A stretch of 64,000 bases of DNA, taken from the NCBI RefSeq assembly GCF_000620065.1, contig NZ_JHVI01000004.1:1-64000 (forward strand), in the 5' to 3' direction. The notes beneath the pieces were generated by a model. The model saw only the letters and a program-made list of their open reading frames with translations. It was not told the origin of the DNA and did no database searches. Each line of letters begins with the position of its first letter. The first letter of the stretch is position 1. Positions 37,750 to 46,120 of the stretch are shown piece by piece. The translations under genes were made by a program, and so were the position numbers. Source of the DNA: Meiothermus cerbereus DSM 11376. GTDB lineage: Bacteria; Deinococcota; Deinococci; Deinococcales; Thermaceae.

Positions 37750-38595
37750 TTATTGCGGTACTGTGCGCTGGTTGAGGTAGGCCTCGAGGTGCGCCTGAAA
37801 GGCCGCCATCAGGGCCTGGGCGTAAGGCCCCACCTGGCCGTTGCCAACGGGTTTATCTTCGATCTGGGTGATGGGCATCACCTGCCGGGTGGCCCCGGTC
37901 AGGAGTACCTCGTCGGCCTCCAGCAGCTCGCCCAGGGCAATGGGCCGCTCCAGGATGGGCAGCAGGGGAAGGGCCACCTGCAGCAGGTGCTTGCGGGTGA
38001 TGCCGGGCAGCACCCCTTCTTTGGCGGTGTAGAGCACCCCATCTTTGATGATGGAAAGGCTGCTGCGGCCCCCTTCCGAAACCCAGGTGCCATCGTGGTA
38101 GATCACCTCGGTGGCCCCCTCGGCCCGCACCCGCCTGGCCAGTTTTACCGCCACCAAATAGTCGGTGGTTTTGGCCTCGGGCAGCTCGCGCAGGTTCTGG
38201 TGCAGGATGACCTTGCCCCCCTGCTCATAGAGCCGAGCCGGGGGCGGTGTAACGGCAATGGGCGTGATGACCAGGTTGGGCGTGGTGGGGGTGAAGGCGT
38301 CCGGGGAGTAGCCCCCGGTAAGCAGCATCTGGATGCCGCCCTGCTCCAGGTCGTTGAGCTGGATCAGCTCGCGGATGAGGCTTTGCAGCTTTTCCCGGTT
38401 GAAAGGGGGCTCGAGCTCCAAAAGCCGGGCCGAGCGCTCGAAGCGCTCGAGGTGGTCTTCCAGAAACACGGGAACGCCGCGCAAGATGCGAAAAAACTCA
38501 AATACCGCATACCCCCGCCGCAGGCCCAGGTCGGAGATGTGCAGGCTGGCCTGGTCGTGCGCGACTATGGTTCCATTGATGTTGGCGTATCTCAC
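37750..38595 (-). CDS. Class IV aminotransferase (BCAT/D-amino acid transaminase/ADC lyase group)
   Basis: 281 aa PLP enzyme, fold type IV. N-terminal INGTIVAHDQASLHISDLGLRRG and the EGGRSSLSII segment are class IV signatures; the Schiff-base lysine is the K of AVKLARR. The fold is shared by IlvE, D-alanine transaminase and PabC (4-amino-4-deoxychorismate lyase), and the sequence alone does not separate them. GTG start with TGAGGAT upstream. It lies downstream of the Doc gene on the same strand, 29 bases away. Confidence 0.88.
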   Translation of the reverse strand: MRYANINGTIVAHDQASLHISDLGLRRGYAVFEFFRILRGVPVFLEDHLERFERSARLLELEPPFNREKLQSLIRELIQLNDLEQGGIQMLLTGGYSPDAFTPTTPNLVITPIAVTPPPARLYEQGGKVILHQNLRELPEAKTTDYLVAVKLARRVRAEGATEVIYHDGTWVSEGGRSSLSIIKDGVLYTAKEGVLPGITRKHLLQVALPLLPILERPIALGELLEADEVLLTGATRQVMPITQIEDKPVGNGQVGPYAQALMAAFQAHLEAYLNQRTVPQ

Positions 38596-38613
38596 ATGTA
38601 TATCCTCAAAGCA

Positions 38614-38633
38614 TCTAGGTACGTCTAGGTACG
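38614..38633. repeat. Two tandem 10-mers at the Doc/aminotransferase junction
   Basis: TCTAGGTACG occurs twice in a row; the second copy contains the Doc stop codon. It may mark the edge of an inserted segment. Confidence 0.5.
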
Positions 38634-39527
38634 TCCGAGACGTCTCAAAAGCTTGCTGTAGCTGGCTATAAAGTAATCAATTGCAGGTTCGTCACCATAA
38701 AATTGTGATGCATCTATGCCCTGGTCAGGAGATAATCCGCAGGCTTTCCTTAGTTCCTTTATTTGATTTATATTTATTGGCCTTTTTTCTCCACCGCACG
38801 ATAAAGTATAAACTCTGACGCATTCTGTGGTTTCGATTTTTCTCAGCCCAAACCACCCCCTCGGCTCGTAGGAAGTCTTCTTCTTGAGAATATGGTAACT
38901 CACGCCATTGCCATGCTCAATTTCTATATCGAATTTCTTGAGCAGTTTTCGAAGCTCTCGAAGAGTAACTTCTCGATCATAGTTTTTCACTTGGTGAGTG
39001 TTCCTTCTTAACCACGCAGCCAAACAATATACTTCAATGTCGTTGCTACCCAACTTCTGCGGGTTTTTTATGTATGGGGTTATTTTTCTGGGTAACTGAA
39101 GGGTTTTTTGATATTGGTAGTGTCTGTCAAAGTCAGCAATTGCCCATTTTGACACTTCAGCAACTTTATGTATTTCATGAGAGGCAAGTTTTACGAACAA
39201 ATCAAATAGTGTGTCTTGGGGGACGTTTTTCAGCCTCAGGCCGTTTTTATCTAAATGTGAGAGCATAGATACCAGAGCAGTTCTTTTGTTCCCATTGTAG
39301 AAGCAATGATTCATGCACAGTCCATATGTCAGTGTTGCGGCTGATAGATACTCGTCGTAATATTTGTAGTCGTTGCCAGAACCGATAAATTGCCTATTGA
39401 CCGCGGACTCTAGTAACCCTATGTCACGGACGCCCGGAGGACTGATTGGATCGTCAGTCTCTGCAAATTCGCGAACTAGGGCGTTGTGAATAAGCTGGAT
39501 ATCTTCGAGGCTTAGAAATTTTGGCAT
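38625..39527 (-). CDS. Doc/Fic-type toxin with HicA-like C-terminal domain
   Basis: 300 aa, markedly AT-rich and with codon use unlike its neighbours, so probably acquired by transfer. Residues 1-140 are a Doc (death-on-curing) domain: the Fic-fold motif reads H74-x-F76-xx-G79-N80-K81-R82, with the Doc-type NKR rather than Fic NGR. Doc phosphorylates EF-Tu. Residues 186-268 resemble HicA mRNA interferases: LRELRKLLKKF, then a histidine in GVSYHILKK, and later IKELRKACGLS like the HicA end. No antitoxin gene lies on either side. The frame open to 40046 is antisense to addA; ATG 39527 (MPKFLSLEDIQL) is the real start. Confidence 0.82.
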   Translation of the reverse strand: MPKFLSLEDIQLIHNALVREFAETDDPISPPGVRDIGLLESAVNRQFIGSGNDYKYYDEYLSAATLTYGLCMNHCFYNGNKRTALVSMLSHLDKNGLRLKNVPQDTLFDLFVKLASHEIHKVAEVSKWAIADFDRHYQYQKTLQLPRKITPYIKNPQKLGSNDIEVYCLAAWLRRNTHQVKNYDREVTLRELRKLLKKFDIEIEHGNGVSYHILKKKTSYEPRGWFGLRKIETTECVRVYTLSCGGEKRPININQIKELRKACGLSPDQGIDASQFYGDEPAIDYFIASYSKLLRRLGRT

Positions 39528-39626
39528 GCTTAGTTCCTCGATATAAATGACCGTTGTTATTATAATGCGCTCTGCTTGGCTTATTTTTTGAACACAATCT
39601 CTTGCGAATAAATACACATCTATACT

Positions 39627-42374
39627 ATGAAAGTCCGTGTCGCCTCCGCCGGAACCGGCAAGACTGCCAGCCTGGTCTTGCGCTACCTCGAGCTTATCGC
39701 TTCGGGTACGCCCCTGCGCCGCATCGCGGGGGTAACCTTCACCCGCAAGGCCGCCGACGAGCTGCGCGTACGGGTGGGCTGGGCTATCGAGGAAGTCCTG
39801 ACCCACGGGCGACACCTGGACTTTGTGGCTTCGTCGGGCGCAACCGAAGCCTTTAGGGAGGCCATGCGCGAACTCCCCGGGGCCACCCTCAGCACCATCC
39901 ACGGCTTTATGGGCCAGTGCCTGCGCCTGGCGGCCCCGCTTTTGCACCTCGACCCCGACTTTTCCCTGCTGGGCGACTGGGAAGCGGTGGCCCTGTTCGA
40001 AGAGGAGTGGAAGACCCTTCGCTACTTGGCCCAGGATCCCGACCATCCGTTACATGGCCTGGTCTCCGACGAGCTTACCGAGCCCCTGCTGCACCTTTTT
40101 TCTAAGCGCTCCTTAGCCGAGGTGTTCGAGCCTGCCGAGGGCGAGGCCAACCAGAAGTTGTTGCGGGTCTACCAGACCCTTTACGCCGCCTACGAAGCCC
40201 GTCTGGGGGCCAACCTGCTCTCGCCTGCCGAGCTCGAGCGCAGGGCTTTGGAGCTGACGCGCCACCCAGGGGCGATTAAGCGCGTTTTAGAACGGGTGCA
40301 GATACTGCTGGTAGACGAGTATCAGGATGTAAACCCCCTACAAGGGGCCTTTTTTGCCGCTCTCGAGCGGGCCGGTCTGTCCATCGAAATCGTGGGCGAC
40401 CCCAAGCAGTCCATCTATGCTTTTCGCAATGCCGATGTGGCCGTCTTTCGCAAGGCCCTGCAGGAAGGCCAGCTCCACCCCCCCCTGACCCGCACCTACC
40501 GGCACAGCCAGGTTCTGGTGCGTTTTTTGAACCGGCTGACCGCGCACCTGGCGGCCCACGGCATGGGCTTTAGCCCCGAGGAAGCCCCGCCGGTGGAAGG
40601 GCAGCGGCCCGAAAAAGGGCGGCTGGAGATTCACTGGGTGGCGGGCAGAGCACCTCTCGAAGAGCTACGCAGGCAGGAGGCCTGGGTGCTGGCCCAGCGG
40701 CTTCGGGAGCTTGGTGCTTCCATCGAGTACAGCAAGATGGCTGTGCTGGTGCGTTCTTACAGCAGTGTGCCTTTTTTGCAAGAGGCTTTTGCGGCAGCCC
40801 AGATCCCCTATGTGCTCCTGCAGGGGCGGGGCTACTACGAGCGGCAGGAGGTGCGCGACCTGTACCACGCCCTGCGGGCGGCCCTCGACCCCCGGGGCGT
40901 CTCGTTGGCGGTTTTTCTACGCAGTCCTTTTGGTCAGCACACCGAGGATGGGCCCCTCAAGCCCCTCGAGCTGGCCCAGATTGAAAGCGTGCTGCGCGCC
41001 GACGACCCCTTGCGCAGCCTGGCCCAGCACTGGCCCAGCATCTACCAGCGTCTGAGCCAGATTCAAACCCGCCTGCGGCTGGAAGCCCCGCTCGAGGCGC
41101 TCAAATTCCTCATTCGCGAGCCCCTGATGGCGGGCCGACCCTACCACGACTTTTTGGATCCGCGCGCCCGCGAGAATGTGGATGCGCTGCTCTTCTACTT
41201 TGCCCCCCGCCCGCCGCAGAACCTCGAGGGCCTGCTGGAGCGGCTCGAGCTGCTCTCGCGCCAGGCCGATGCGGGCGACGTGCCCCAGTCGGGGGAGGGG
41301 GTGCAGATTCTGACCATCCACCGTGCCAAAGGTCTGGAATGGCCGCTGGTAGCGGTATTCGACCTGGGGAGAAGGAATACGCACCAGTCCCAGCCCCTCT
41401 ACCTGGGCGCGGCCCAGGAGATGGCCCGCACCGACCGGCTGACCCAGTGGGTGGCCCTGCCAGTAACCCCCCAGTTTGAGGCCTTCAAAGAGCAGGTGAA
41501 GCGGTTGGAGGAAGAGGAGAGCTATCGTTTGTTGTACGTGGCGGCCTCGCGGGCCCGCGACACCCTGCTGCTCACGGCCAGCGCCAGCGAAGGCCAGCCC
41601 GAAGGCTGGGGCAAGGTGCTCGAGGCTTTAGAACTGGGCCCGGCCAGCAAGCCCTTCGATGGGCCCCAGTTCCTCCTGCAAACCTGGCCCTACCAGCCGG
41701 TGCCGCCCGCGCCCGCCTTTAGCCCCCCCGCGCCCCTTCAGGCTTCGCCCTGGGTAGATGCCTGCTTCGAGCCCGAGCCCTTTCCTCCGCTTTTTTCGCC
41801 CTCGGCTTTGAAGCGCCTCGAGGCCGAGCCCTTGCCCCTGCCCGACCCCGAGGAAGGGGAGGCCCTGCCGGGCCGGGCGCGGGCCATCGGCACCCTCGTA
41901 CACTACGCCATTGGGCACGACTGGAGTCCCGACAATCCCGCGCATCTTGCCAACCTCGAGGCCCAGGAGGTGATGTTCCCCTACGGCCCGGGCGAGCGCG
42001 AAGGCATCATGGCCGAGGTGAAAGCGCTGCTGCAAAACTACCACCAACTTCTGGGTTATCGGCTGCCCTGGCCCCGCGACGAAGACTACCCCGAGTTTGC
42101 GGTGGCCCTGCCCCTGGGCTCTACGGTCTGGCAGGGGGTGATTGACCGTTTGTACCGGGTGGGGGAACAGTGGTATCTGGAAGACTACAAAACCGACCTC
42201 GAGGTCAGGCCCGAGCGCTACCACTTCCAGCTAGGAATCTACCTGGTTGCCATTCGCCAGGCCTGGAAAATCGAGCCGGAGGTGCGGCTGGTGTACCTGC
42301 GCTTTGGTGAGGTGCTGAGGCTTGACAAAGCTGTGCTGGAGGCAGCTCTGAACGAGATTATGTCGTCTACCTAG
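39627..42374 (+). CDS. addA: AddA-type helicase-nuclease (UvrD-like)
   Basis: 915 aa. Superfamily 1A helicase motifs: Walker A SAGTGKT (7-13), VTFTRKAADEL, motif II LLVDEYQDV, GDPKQSIYAFR, motif V/VI QILTIHRAKGLEW and LLYVAASRARDTL. The C-terminal RecB-type nuclease is intact: D840 (GVIDRL), D853 and K855 (DYKTD). Together with AddB it processes double-strand breaks. It is shorter than Bacillus AddA (about 1230 aa). TATACT directly abuts the ATG, too close for a leaderless start, so the promoter is uncertain. Foreign DNA (the Doc gene) lies immediately upstream. Confidence 0.92.
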   Translation: MKVRVASAGTGKTASLVLRYLELIASGTPLRRIAGVTFTRKAADELRVRVGWAIEEVLTHGRHLDFVASSGATEAFREAMRELPGATLSTIHGFMGQCLRLAAPLLHLDPDFSLLGDWEAVALFEEEWKTLRYLAQDPDHPLHGLVSDELTEPLLHLFSKRSLAEVFEPAEGEANQKLLRVYQTLYAAYEARLGANLLSPAELERRALELTRHPGAIKRVLERVQILLVDEYQDVNPLQGAFFAALERAGLSIEIVGDPKQSIYAFRNADVAVFRKALQEGQLHPPLTRTYRHSQVLVRFLNRLTAHLAAHGMGFSPEEAPPVEGQRPEKGRLEIHWVAGRAPLEELRRQEAWVLAQRLRELGASIEYSKMAVLVRSYSSVPFLQEAFAAAQIPYVLLQGRGYYERQEVRDLYHALRAALDPRGVSLAVFLRSPFGQHTEDGPLKPLELAQIESVLRADDPLRSLAQHWPSIYQRLSQIQTRLRLEAPLEALKFLIREPLMAGRPYHDFLDPRARENVDALLFYFAPRPPQNLEGLLERLELLSRQADAGDVPQSGEGVQILTIHRAKGLEWPLVAVFDLGRRNTHQSQPLYLGAAQEMARTDRLTQWVALPVTPQFEAFKEQVKRLEEEESYRLLYVAASRARDTLLLTASASEGQPEGWGKVLEALELGPASKPFDGPQFLLQTWPYQPVPPAPAFSPPAPLQASPWVDACFEPEPFPPLFSPSALKRLEAEPLPLPDPEEGEALPGRARAIGTLVHYAIGHDWSPDNPAHLANLEAQEVMFPYGPGEREGIMAEVKALLQNYHQLLGYRLPWPRDEDYPEFAVALPLGSTVWQGVIDRLYRVGEQWYLEDYKTDLEVRPERYHFQLGIYLVAIRQAWKIEPEVRLVYLRFGEVLRLDKAVLEAALNEIMSST

Positions 42375-42432
42375 GGCGCTCTTCATAATTGCTGAGCCAC
42401 TCACAACTTGAATTGCTGTGAAGAGTGCGATA
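42374..42432. repeat. Intergenic repeat family C, copy C4 (short)
   Basis: Starts GCGCTCTTCATAATTGCTGA and ends GCTGTGAAGAGTGCGATA; the two ends are inverse of each other and match the ends of C2. The middle is deleted. It sits exactly between the addA stop and the convergent gene. Confidence 0.68.
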
Positions 42433-42439
42433 GGGGCTG

Positions 42440-43213
42440 CTACCAGGTGCACACCGGCTTGGGCGGCAGTTGTTTGCTGTAGCTGACCGTAACCCGGCAG
42501 GCCAGGTCGGTGTAAATGGCCCGGATGGCCTCGCCCTCGAGGTCCAGCAACCAGCGCCTTATGGCCTGGGGGGTGTTGGCCAGCAGCCATTTTTTGGCCT
42601 CATCGGCCTGGCCGGTAATGAGGCCGCGTCCGTAGTAGCCCAGGGCGGCGCTGCGGGCGTTGACCTCGTCCTTTTGCACCAGGGCATCCTTGAGGGCTGC
42701 GCGGTAATACGACAGGGTGCGAAAGCCCAGGGTGGGGAAGCGGGCGGTAGCGTCCACGTAGCGCACCCCGTCCCAGGCCAGGATGTAGGTCAGGCGCGGA
42801 TACACCTCCCTCGGCAAACCTCCAAAATTGGCGAACACATCGGTTCCCACAATAATTTCGGGCCGCCGGTCGTTATCCACGTCGCGCACTTCCAGTACCC
42901 CGGCGGTGCGGCCCCGGTAGATGAGCAGGTTGCGAAAGCCTTGCTCCTGGGTAAAAAAATAGGCGGTGGTGTGGGCCTTGGAGGTTTCGTTGACCCAGAG
43001 CTCGGCGGGTGCCTGGCCGGTCAGTTCGACCTGCCTGACCTCGAAGCGCTCCCCCTTGATTTCTACCTGGGTGCGATCGGCGCGAATAATGCGAAGCAGG
43101 CCCGGTTCCAGCCGGACGGTATATGAACCCCAGGCCATGGGCGAATTAGAAGCGAGTTGGGCCCATGCGACGCTAGATAAAACCAGTGCTGTAGCCAAAA
43201 TTTGCACTCTCAT
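42440..43213 (-). CDS. Secreted protein of unknown function, with an FG-GAP-like calcium motif
   Basis: 257 aa with signal peptide (ATALVLSSVAWAQ). The segment DVDNDRRPEIIVG looks like an FG-GAP/VCBS calcium-binding loop; otherwise no recognised domain. TAGCGT (43220-43225) lies 6 bases before the ATG on the minus strand, so a leaderless message is likely. The last residues are Cys-Thr-Trp. Confidence 0.72.
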   Translation of the reverse strand: MRVQILATALVLSSVAWAQLASNSPMAWGSYTVRLEPGLLRIIRADRTQVEIKGERFEVRQVELTGQAPAELWVNETSKAHTTAYFFTQEQGFRNLLIYRGRTAGVLEVRDVDNDRRPEIIVGTDVFANFGGLPREVYPRLTYILAWDGVRYVDATARFPTLGFRTLSYYRAALKDALVQKDEVNARSAALGYYGRGLITGQADEAKKWLLANTPQAIRRWLLDLEGEAIRAIYTDLACRVTVSYSKQLPPKPVCTW

Positions 43214-43270
43214 ATTGCAACGCTACCAGAGCCTTGCCTGAGCGTGCATGGGGATTTGCTCTAGAAAAAT

Positions 43271-43696
43271 TTAATGTTGCGCTGCCTCCTGCCAGGGCTC
43301 CACCACCACCCGGGTTTCAACTGAAGCGTTGAGGGTGGCCGAGACCGAGCAGTACTTGGTGTGAGAGAGCTCTACGGCGCGCTCGAGGGCTTCTTGGGTA
43401 ACGTTGGGCCCTGCACCATAGTGCGTCACCACAATGTGGGTGTAGCGCTTGGGGTGCTCCTCGGCCCGCTCGCCCACCGCCTCCACGCGGTAACGGGCCA
43501 GGGGCTGGCGTTTTTTCTCCATGATGTCCACCACATCGTAAGCGGTGCAGCCGGCCAGCGCGGCCAGCAAGAGTTCCATAGGGCGCATACCGGTCGCGGG
43601 CTGGTCGCCGTCTACCATCACCTTGTCGCCCTGCTCGTTGATGCCTACAAACCGGTGTCCTACCAGGCGATGTAGTACCACTTTTTTGGTTGCCAT
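43271..43696 (-). CDS. OsmC/Ohr family peroxiredoxin
   Basis: 141 aa. The two redox cysteines are visible in GCTAYDVV and KYCSVSATL. OsmC-like proteins reduce organic hydroperoxides in the cytoplasm. The closer resemblance is to the YhfA/OsmC branch. A strong AGGAGG precedes the ATG, in contrast to the leaderless genes nearby. Confidence 0.9.
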   Translation of the reverse strand: MATKKVVLHRLVGHRFVGINEQGDKVMVDGDQPATGMRPMELLLAALAGCTAYDVVDIMEKKRQPLARYRVEAVGERAEEHPKRYTHIVVTHYGAGPNVTQEALERAVELSHTKYCSVSATLNASVETRVVVEPWQEAAQH

Positions 43697-44002
43697 AAAC
43701 CTCCTAAAGCGCAGTTTTTGCCACTAACTGCCGGAACTGCGAGTTTGCCAGTGGGGTGCGTAAAGCGCCCCCGATTGAATCATATTCGAGGCCCAGGGGC
43801 AAAATGACCCGCTTCTTCACATTGTGCGCTGAACCCCAGCCGAAACATTCGGGGTGGTTTTGCTACTGTACGCAAGCGCATGAATCCTGGGTGCTGCTGG
43901 AGCACTCGAGCCAGGCGGTGGGGGTTTGGATGAATAGACTGGGCTTTGCGAATGTAAGCGTGTGAACAGGCGATGGATTGCTCGAGGGCGCATAATCAGA
44001 AA
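43697..44002. other. Gap between OsmC and SDR genes
   Basis: This 306-base stretch holds the OsmC ribosome-binding site and, at its right end, CATAAT 6 bases before the SDR start. A plus-strand frame of 69 codons (43756-43965) has no ribosome-binding site or family features and is not called. Nothing else is seen. Confidence 0.5.
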
Positions 44003-44704
44003 ATGCAAGCGCTGCAAGATAAGGTTTTTATCCTCACTGGGGGTGGGGGGGCCATTGCGGGGGCCATTGCCCAGGCTTTTGCCAGGGCCGGGGCCCGGCT
44101 GGCCCTGGCCGATGCCTACCAAACCACCATCGCCGAGCGGGCCCAGGAGCTGGGGGGGCGGGCCTTTGTAGCCAACCTGACCCACTACCCTGACGCCGAG
44201 ATGCTGGTACGCCAGGTCAAGGCCCAGTTTGGCCGGGTGGATGGCCTTATTCATACCGTGGGCGGCTTTGCCTATGCCCCTGTCAAAGACAGCGAGCCCA
44301 ACCTCTACGACCGCATGTTCGACCTTAACATGCGCACCCTTTTTTACATGACCCGGGCCATTTTGCCAGAGCTGCTGGAACAAAAAGATGGCTTCATCGC
44401 GGGGATTTCCGCTGCCGCTGCCTGGCATGGGGTGGGGCCGGGGGTTGCGCTGTACGCAGCCGCCAAAGCTGCCGTGGCCACCTACCTGCGCTCGCTGGAT
44501 GCCGAACTAACAGGCACCGCCGTGCGGGTGGCCATAGTGTACCCCATGGGCGCGGTGGACACCCCAGCCAACCGCAAAGAGATGCCCGAGGCCGACCCCA
44601 TGGCCTGGGTAGACCCCGCTGAGATTGGCGAAGCCCTGGTCTACGCAGCCAGCCGCAGCCCCCGGGGCCGGGTGCTGGAGTTGCAGATTTTCCCGCCCCG
44701 GTAG
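44003..44704 (+). CDS. Short-chain dehydrogenase/reductase
   Basis: 233 aa from ATG 44003. Rossmann glycine-rich motif TGGGGAIAG near the N terminus, NAG-type position replaced by TVGGFAY, catalytic serine in GISAAAA and YAAAK as the active-site Tyr-Lys pair. NAD(P)-dependent oxidation or reduction of an unknown alcohol/ketone. CATAAT (43991-43996) sits 6 bases before this ATG; the upstream ATG at 43973 adds ten residues with no ribosome-binding site. Confidence 0.87.
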   Translation: MQALQDKVFILTGGGGAIAGAIAQAFARAGARLALADAYQTTIAERAQELGGRAFVANLTHYPDAEMLVRQVKAQFGRVDGLIHTVGGFAYAPVKDSEPNLYDRMFDLNMRTLFYMTRAILPELLEQKDGFIAGISAAAAWHGVGPGVALYAAAKAAVATYLRSLDAELTGTAVRVAIVYPMGAVDTPANRKEMPEADPMAWVDPAEIGEALVYAASRSPRGRVLELQIFPPR

Positions 44705-44756
44705 GGGTCGGTTTAGTTACAAAAACTCCCTGATAGGGTGAGGCTTCCAGTAAAAC

Positions 44757-44795
44757 TTGACAATATAAAGTGCTATACAAAAAATATAATTGTCA
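44757..44795 (+). promoter_or_regulatory. AT-rich regulatory region upstream of doxX with 7-bp inverted repeat
   Basis: TGACAAT (44758-44764) and ATTGTCA (44789-44795) form an inverted repeat around TATACA and TATAAT boxes. TTGACA (44757-44762) is 22 bp from TATAAT, too far for a normal promoter unless a transcription activator assists. The layout resembles a MarR- or MerR-type control region; this is inference. Confidence 0.4.
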
Positions 44796-44837
44796 CAGCG
44801 GAAGGCTATGTGACCTCGAGGTTCAAGGAGGTGATGT

Positions 44838-45206
44838 ATGGAGCTGTTCTTCTGGATTGGACGAATCTTGCTAGGAGGCTTTTTTGTCATAAATGGCTTC
44901 AACCACTTTGCCATGGGCAAGCAAATGATCCCCTACGCTCAAAGTAAAGGCGTGCCCATGCCTGCTTTGGCTGTCTATGGTACGGGCTTGATGCTGCTTT
45001 TGGGAGGCCTGGCCATTCTAACGGGCTCATTTGTTCAGATAGGGCTTTGGTTGCTGGTATTGTTCTTGCTCTTTGTGACCCCCTGGATGCATAACTTCTG
45101 GGCTATTCAGGATCCCATGCAACGCATGGGGGAGATGGTCAACTTCATGAAGAACACCGCACTTTTGGGAGCGATTTTAATGCTGCTCTACCTGTGGCCC
45201 CAGTAA
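44838..45206 (+). CDS. DoxX family membrane protein
   Basis: 122 aa with four membrane spans. The start MELFFWIGRILLGGFFVINGFNHF is typical of DoxX. Some DoxX proteins belong to membrane oxidoreductase complexes linked to thiol stress; others have no known role. It has an unusually strong ribosome-binding site (AAGGAGGTGAT), so its message has a leader. Two hairpins follow. Confidence 0.87.
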   Translation: MELFFWIGRILLGGFFVINGFNHFAMGKQMIPYAQSKGVPMPALAVYGTGLMLLLGGLAILTGSFVQIGLWLLVLFLLFVTPWMHNFWAIQDPMQRMGEMVNFMKNTALLGAILMLLYLWPQ

Positions 45207-45216
45207 AGTTCGTGCA

Positions 45217-45246
45217 AACGCCCGCCGTTCAAGGTGGGTGTTTTTA
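45217..45246 (+). terminator. Terminator after doxX
   Basis: AACGCCCGCC (45217-45226), loop GTTCAA, GGTGGGTGTT (45233-45242), with two G-U pairs, followed by TTTT. Confidence 0.6.
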
Positions 45247-45270
45247 TCTTTGCCAGCAGGCCATCCCGCC

Positions 45271-45292
45271 AACCCCGGCTTGACCGGGGTTT
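45271..45292 (+). terminator. Second hairpin after doxX
   Basis: AACCCCGG (45271-45278), loop CTTGA, CCGGGGTT (45284-45291), followed by TTCG. Confidence 0.45.
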
Positions 45293-45481
45293 CGCGCTCT
45301 TCACGGTAGAGAGGCGCGAAGAGTTGCGTGGGCTTGCTTCGTACCTGAGTCAAGTTGGGTGCACCGTAGTTACGACCCCAACACATACCCTGGCTTCTGC
45401 TTTTTTTCCCTGAGAACTCAACCAAGCCCTTTGGAGCCCGTGCCAAAACTGTCCCACAAAATTCAAAAAGTTCAGTTTTCC

Positions 45482-45511
45482 TTGCCTATTTGATGTCGTT
45501 TGTCTTAGGGT
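45482..45511 (+). promoter_or_regulatory. Leaderless promoter of the DedA gene
   Basis: TTGCCT (45482-45487), 18-bp spacer, TAGGGT (45506-45511), 7 bases, then ATG at 45519. This favours ATG 45519 over the GTG at 45510. Confidence 0.6.
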
Positions 45512-45518
45512 GAAGCGT

Positions 45519-46118
45519 ATGGACGTAACCGCGTATGTGCAGGCCGTGGGGTATCTGGGAATCTTTGCTACCGTATTTGTGGAAACGGGCTTGCTGGTGG
45601 GGTTTTTCCTGCCGGGTGATTCGCTGCTGATTGCCGTGGGCCTGCTGGCAGCGGCCAAGCAGCTACATCTGCCGTGGGCCTTGCTGGCCTTGTTTTTGGG
45701 TTCGGTGCTGGGCAACAACCTGGGCTACTATTTGGGGTACCAGGTGGGGCTGGCGTTGCTCAATAAGGCTAAAGTCAGGCCCGAGGACCTCGAGCGCACC
45801 CGGCGCTTTATGGCCCGCTTTGGCCCGCTTTCGATCCTGATTGGCCCCTATGTGCCGGTGTTCAGGGCGGTGGTGCCTTTTATGTGCGGCACCGTGAAGA
45901 TGCCCTGGTCGCGTTTTTTTGTGCTGAGTCTGCTGGGCAGCCTGCTCTGGACGCAGGGCCTTACGCTGGCGGCCTACTATGTGGGCTCCAAAATCCCCCA
46001 CCTCGAGCGCTACGTCTACCTGATTCTGCTGGCCGGGGTGGGGTTTGGGGTGGTGCTGGCGGCCTGGCGGGCCTACCGCTCGGGCAACCTGCGCTGGCCC
46101 ACGCGCAAGGCCGAGTAA
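45519..46118 (+). CDS. DedA family membrane protein
   Basis: 199 aa with about five spans. Family motifs FLPGDSLL and the R-P region GPYVPVFRAVVPFMCG are present. DedA proteins are thought to be lipid transporters (undecaprenyl phosphate or phospholipid recycling) that support envelope integrity. The start is set by the leaderless promoter. Repeat B3 follows the stop within a few bases. Confidence 0.9.
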   Translation: MDVTAYVQAVGYLGIFATVFVETGLLVGFFLPGDSLLIAVGLLAAAKQLHLPWALLALFLGSVLGNNLGYYLGYQVGLALLNKAKVRPEDLERTRRFMARFGPLSILIGPYVPVFRAVVPFMCGTVKMPWSRFFVLSLLGSLLWTQGLTLAAYYVGSKIPHLERYVYLILLAGVGFGVVLAAWRAYRSGNLRWPTRKAE

Positions 46119-46120
46119 TA

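Larger units (their letters stand above)
45207..45518. other. Gap between doxX and dedA
   Basis: This 312-base stretch holds two hairpins (45217-45242 and 45271-45292) ending doxX and the leaderless promoter of the DedA gene at its right end. No gene is seen in between. Confidence 0.55.

Noticed and set aside
39621-39626. TATACT immediately before the addA ATG as a leaderless -10 box
   Set aside because: It abuts the start codon; transcription would begin downstream of the ATG and lose the start.
38625-40046. Doc-like frame extended to 473 codons
   Set aside because: The extra 173 N-terminal codons are antisense to the start of addA; the natural start is MPKFLSL at 39527.
43756-43965. 69-codon plus-strand frame between OsmC and SDR genes
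   Set aside because: No ribosome-binding site or leaderless -10 box, and no similarity to a known small-protein family.
44757-44790. Ordinary sigma-A promoter TTGACA/TATAAT upstream of doxX
   Set aside because: The spacer is 22 bp, beyond the functional range for an unassisted promoter; kept only as a regulatory candidate.
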